A stretch of DNA of 64,000 bases, from positions 310,001 through 374,000 of the forward strand of contig NZ_HG315690.1 in assembly GCF_000455345.1 (NCBI RefSeq). Direction: 5' to 3'. The notes beneath the pieces are model-generated. The model was not told the origin of the DNA. It was given only the letters and a program-made list of their open reading frames with translations, and made no database searches. The position numbers and the translations under genes are program-made. Positions 62,031 to 64,000 of the stretch are shown here, in pieces (the first letter of the stretch is position 1; the number at the start of each line of letters is the position of its first letter). Source of the DNA: Halopiger goleimassiliensis (GTDB lineage: Archaea; Halobacteriota; Halobacteria; Halobacteriales; Natrialbaceae).

Positions 62031-62290
62031 ACCCACACGCTCTCGCGGCGCGAACTTGGGGTTTGCGTCATTCGCTGCGAGACCACGTTGCGCCATCCTC
62101 TGCCAGACCGTGGCGAAAACCGAGAGGCCGGGAGTGCGCCTCGAGCACTGCGAGAGGCGCACGACCCGGGGAAGGGCAGGCACTCACCCAGATACCGACC
62201 GCGAGCGAACCCGATGGGTGAGCGAGCGGGCCGACGACTGATGTGAGCGAGACCGACGGTCGAGCGAACGGAAGGAGGAGTGCTTTTGAT
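62031..62290. other. intergenic with GAGCGAGC-type repeats
   Basis: 260 bases upstream of rnp3 and, together with the palindrome to 62360, a 330-base gap. GC-rich GAGCGAGCG-like short repeats near 62215-62270 are common in haloarchaeal spacers. The operon promoter should lie near 62035-62060. No gene is supported. Confidence 0.4.
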
Positions 62291-62360
62291 CGAAATTTTA
62301 CCGGGGGACATCGCGGTCGCGGATCGCCGCGACCGCGATAGACCACAGCGTAAAATTTCG
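62291..62360. terminator. nested palindrome immediately after the TbsP-like gene
   Basis: Outer arms CGAAATTTTAC (62291-62301) and GTAAAATTTCG (62350-62360) are perfectly inverted. Inside is a 13-bp perfect stem, ATCGCGGTCGCGG with CCGCGACCGCGAT (62310-62339), and a four-base loop ATCG. The outer arm begins at the base next to the stop codon. A strong bidirectional terminator is the simple reading; a small mobile palindrome is the alternative. Confidence 0.55.
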
Positions 62361-63179
62361 TTAGTTGAGAATCGACTGTGCGACCGTCGCGAGCTGTCCG
62401 TTGTTGGCTTCGCGGAGTCGGTCATCGCCGATCTTCAGGCGCAGGCGCGGTCGACCGACGTCGATCGGGACCTTCTCGGTGTCGATCAGGCCCATGTCCT
62501 CGAGTTTGGTCTTCGTGCGGCTGAACGTCGCCTTGGAGGCGATGCCGACGTCCTCGCCCCACTTGCTGATGTCGTACAGCAGGGCTTCGTTCTTGGCCGC
62601 GACGAGCAGGGAGATGGTGACCTCGTCGAGGCCGTCGCCGTCGCCGCGGGCCGTCTCGAGCGAGTCGAGGATCGACGTGAAGTCGTCCTCCGCCTCGGGG
62701 CTGATCTCTTCGGAGAGGGTTTCGCGGACGTCGCTGATCGGGGGCGTCCGGAGGTTGAACTGCGAGGCGTTCTCCCAGCGGTCGCCGTAGGTGTCGTAGG
62801 TGTCCTCGACGAAGCTGTCGTCGTCGGTGACGAGGCCGCCGACGCGGTCGCCGGCGTGGACGACGGCGATGACGCGGTCCTCGGTAACGAGCAGCGAGTT
62901 CTCGGGCGCTGACTCGAGGGTTCGGAGCTCGAGCGCACCGTCGCTAATGAGGTCGGCGGCGTTCGAGGCGACGATGAAGTCGTCCATGACGTCTTTCAGC
63001 GTCCGTTCGTCGGCCAGCATGTTGACGGTCGGTAGCGAGCCGTCGAACGCCGTGGCAACGGCGACGAACTCCTCGATGGCGTCCCAGGACGGGTTCACCA
63101 TGTAGACGTCGCCGCCGGCGTCGTCCAGAACTGTTCGCAGGATATCATCAATCTGGTGGTTGAGTAAATTCGAGGCCAT
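62361..63179 (-). CDS. tbsP: TbsP-like transcriptional regulator (DUF5821)
   Basis: 272 aa from MASNLLNHQIDDILRTVLDD. The N-terminal 190 residues form a TrmB-like ligand or interaction domain (GGDVYMVNPSWDAIEEFVAV). The C-terminal 75 are a winged helix: EALLYDISKWGEDVGIASKA then TFSRTKTKLEDMGLIDTEKV. This matches my memory of haloarchaeal TbsP, which acts with TrmB on sugar metabolism genes. pgk is in the same window but not adjacent. Name moderately sure. Confidence 0.65.
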   Translation of the reverse strand: MASNLLNHQIDDILRTVLDDAGGDVYMVNPSWDAIEEFVAVATAFDGSLPTVNMLADERTLKDVMDDFIVASNAADLISDGALELRTLESAPENSLLVTEDRVIAVVHAGDRVGGLVTDDDSFVEDTYDTYGDRWENASQFNLRTPPISDVRETLSEEISPEAEDDFTSILDSLETARGDGDGLDEVTISLLVAAKNEALLYDISKWGEDVGIASKATFSRTKTKLEDMGLIDTEKVPIDVGRPRLRLKIGDDRLREANNGQLATVAQSILN

Positions 63180-63468
63180 CTCTCTACAGAAGTAAACGGG
63201 GCTACAGTACTTAATTTTGGTGGCCGTTTGCACAGCATAACTTCTCGTCTCGTGGATGATCCGGTAGTTTTTGTCCCGAATTGTATTACTTTTCCGACTG
63301 TTCCGGCAGTAGTCACCATCGGTTGTCAGCCATACTGGCAAACTGGAGAGGTGATCGGAAGGTCGACCGGGTGGATCGACGCCGGGACATCCCCGTGGAA
63401 CTGTAGTTATCGTTGATGGTCACTCTGACCGATAACTATTTGGTGCTGATCTGTTATCCTGTATTCGT
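63180..63468. other. AT-rich upstream region of the TbsP-like gene
   Basis: 289 bases with lower GC, holding the promoter for the minus-strand regulator (TTAAGTACTG near 63210 could include its TATA). No gene or RNA is evident. Confidence 0.4.
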
Positions 63469-63585
63469 ATGGGTGACAGTAAGAACCGACTGTGGTTGGC
63501 CGTGCTGGAAGCAGCGTCCGGCAAGCGAGCGGCACACCGTGGCCCAGTACTGGCCAAAGGGGTAAGCACGTACGGCGGCCCATAA
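63469..63585 (+). CDS. 38-aa hypothetical protein
   Basis: MGDSKNRLWLAVLEAASGKR, then AAHRGPVLAKGVSTYGGP and TAA. It sits in AT-rich DNA with a possible TATA upstream (TTATCCTG). Basic rather than acidic, which is unusual for this proteome. It could be non-coding. Confidence 0.25.
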   Translation: MGDSKNRLWLAVLEAASGKRAAHRGPVLAKGVSTYGGP

Positions 63586-63999
63586 CTACCGATCGAACTC
63601 CGTCGAGAGGTCCGTCGACCAGTAGAGATCGCCATCGTAAACGACTGACGCCTCCGTTTCTTCGAGTAACGACGCGAGTTCGGACGACGAGAGGGTAAAG
63701 TGCGACTGGCGTCCACAGAGGTACGCGTACTCGTTGTCTTCGGTGTGGGGGACGTAGTACGACCCGGTCACGCGCGTAGAGTAACAATTGTAGGTCACCA
63801 GATATCGGTCGCCCTCGGAGAGCGGTTCGATCGTGATCGTCGTCGGCACCTGGTGGTCGCCGTGTGTCAGCGAGTAGGTACCGTCACCGACGACCGCGTA
63901 ATCTTTGCCCATCATGATCCGGCGGCGTGCGAGTCGCAACGCGCGTTCGATGCTGAACCCGTGGACGAGTAGCTTCGCGAACGTCGATCCGACCTTCAC
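63586..63999 (-). CDS. hypothetical haloarchaeal protein, possibly cut by the window edge
   Basis: 137 codons from a GTG at the last bases of the window; the true start may lie outside. LLVHGFSIERALRLARRRIM is helical, followed by a beta-rich domain TYSLTHGDHQVPTTITIEPL and YNCYSTRVTGSYYVPHTEDN. No motif known to me. Its codon use matches chromosomal genes. Confidence 0.55.
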   Translation of the reverse strand: MKVGSTFAKLLVHGFSIERALRLARRRIMMGKDYAVVGDGTYSLTHGDHQVPTTITIEPLSEGDRYLVTYNCYSTRVTGSYYVPHTEDNEYAYLCGRQSHFTLSSSELASLLEETEASVVYDGDLYWSTDLSTEFDR

Positions 64000-64000
64000 C

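Overview
The window is from an extremely halophilic archaeon (class Halobacteria). The evidence is high GC, a strongly acidic proteome rich in Asp and Glu, archaeal RNase P proteins, SBDS and proteasome genes, a HalOD1 domain, and a complete methylaspartate-cycle cluster. A Natrialbales-type host (Haloterrigena, Natrinema, Natronorubrum and relatives) is my guess; nothing here fixes the genus.

Left chromosomal arm (1-22.1 kb). An Xre-type regulator and a CPBP protease are followed by a CNNM/CBS membrane protein. A tight minus-strand operon (2.68-8.04 kb) then encodes glutamate mutase, methylaspartate ammonia-lyase, mesaconyl-CoA hydratase and beta-methylmalyl-CoA lyase. The mesaconate CoA-transferase gene is divergent from it. 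Together these turn glutamate into glyoxylate and propionyl-CoA during acetate assimilation. From 9.4 to 16 kb lies a worn accessory stretch: a VapBC pair with reading-frame damage, a winged-helix/PIN pair, a Fic gene with an internal stop, and gene scraps. Core genes follow: ggt, arfA, a CBS/zinc-ribbon protein, pgk and a GNAT gene, ending at a tRNA-Thr(UGU).

Provirus (22.19-47.02 kb). A 24.8-kb element sits in the 3' end of tRNA-Thr, bounded by a 21-bp imperfect repeat with an 11-bp identical core. A tyrosine integrase lies at its far end. It has a replication block (MCM helicase with several start/stop-overlapped small genes), then a siphovirus-type tail block: tail tube, tail chaperone with a likely frameshift extension, tape measure, distal tail protein, glycine-rich adhesin, FN3 proteins, fibre proteins and a 901-aa tail-tip protein. 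No terminase, portal or major capsid gene is visible. Only a decayed C-terminal piece of an SPP1-gp7/MuF-type head protein survives at the point where the head module should be. The element is therefore tail-only: a decaying provirus, a tailocin-like particle locus, or a satellite. Behind the tail genes come a pseudogene-rich segment (small repeated gene family, PH-SHOCT gene, voltage-gated K+ channel), a divergent winged-helix switch, and a compact seven-gene accessory operon before the integrase.

Right chromosomal arm (47-64 kb). This carries a HalOD1 protein, a thioesterase, an RNase H-fold exonuclease, a DUF35/thiolase-fold pair lacking the usual nucleophilic Cys, two methyltransferases, RNase HI, HflX, an M48-like protein without HExxH, SBDS, and an iron-transport binding lipoprotein under two palindromic DtxR-like operators. 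It also carries the rnp3-methyltransferase-rnp2-psmA operon and a TbsP-like regulator ending in a nested palindrome.
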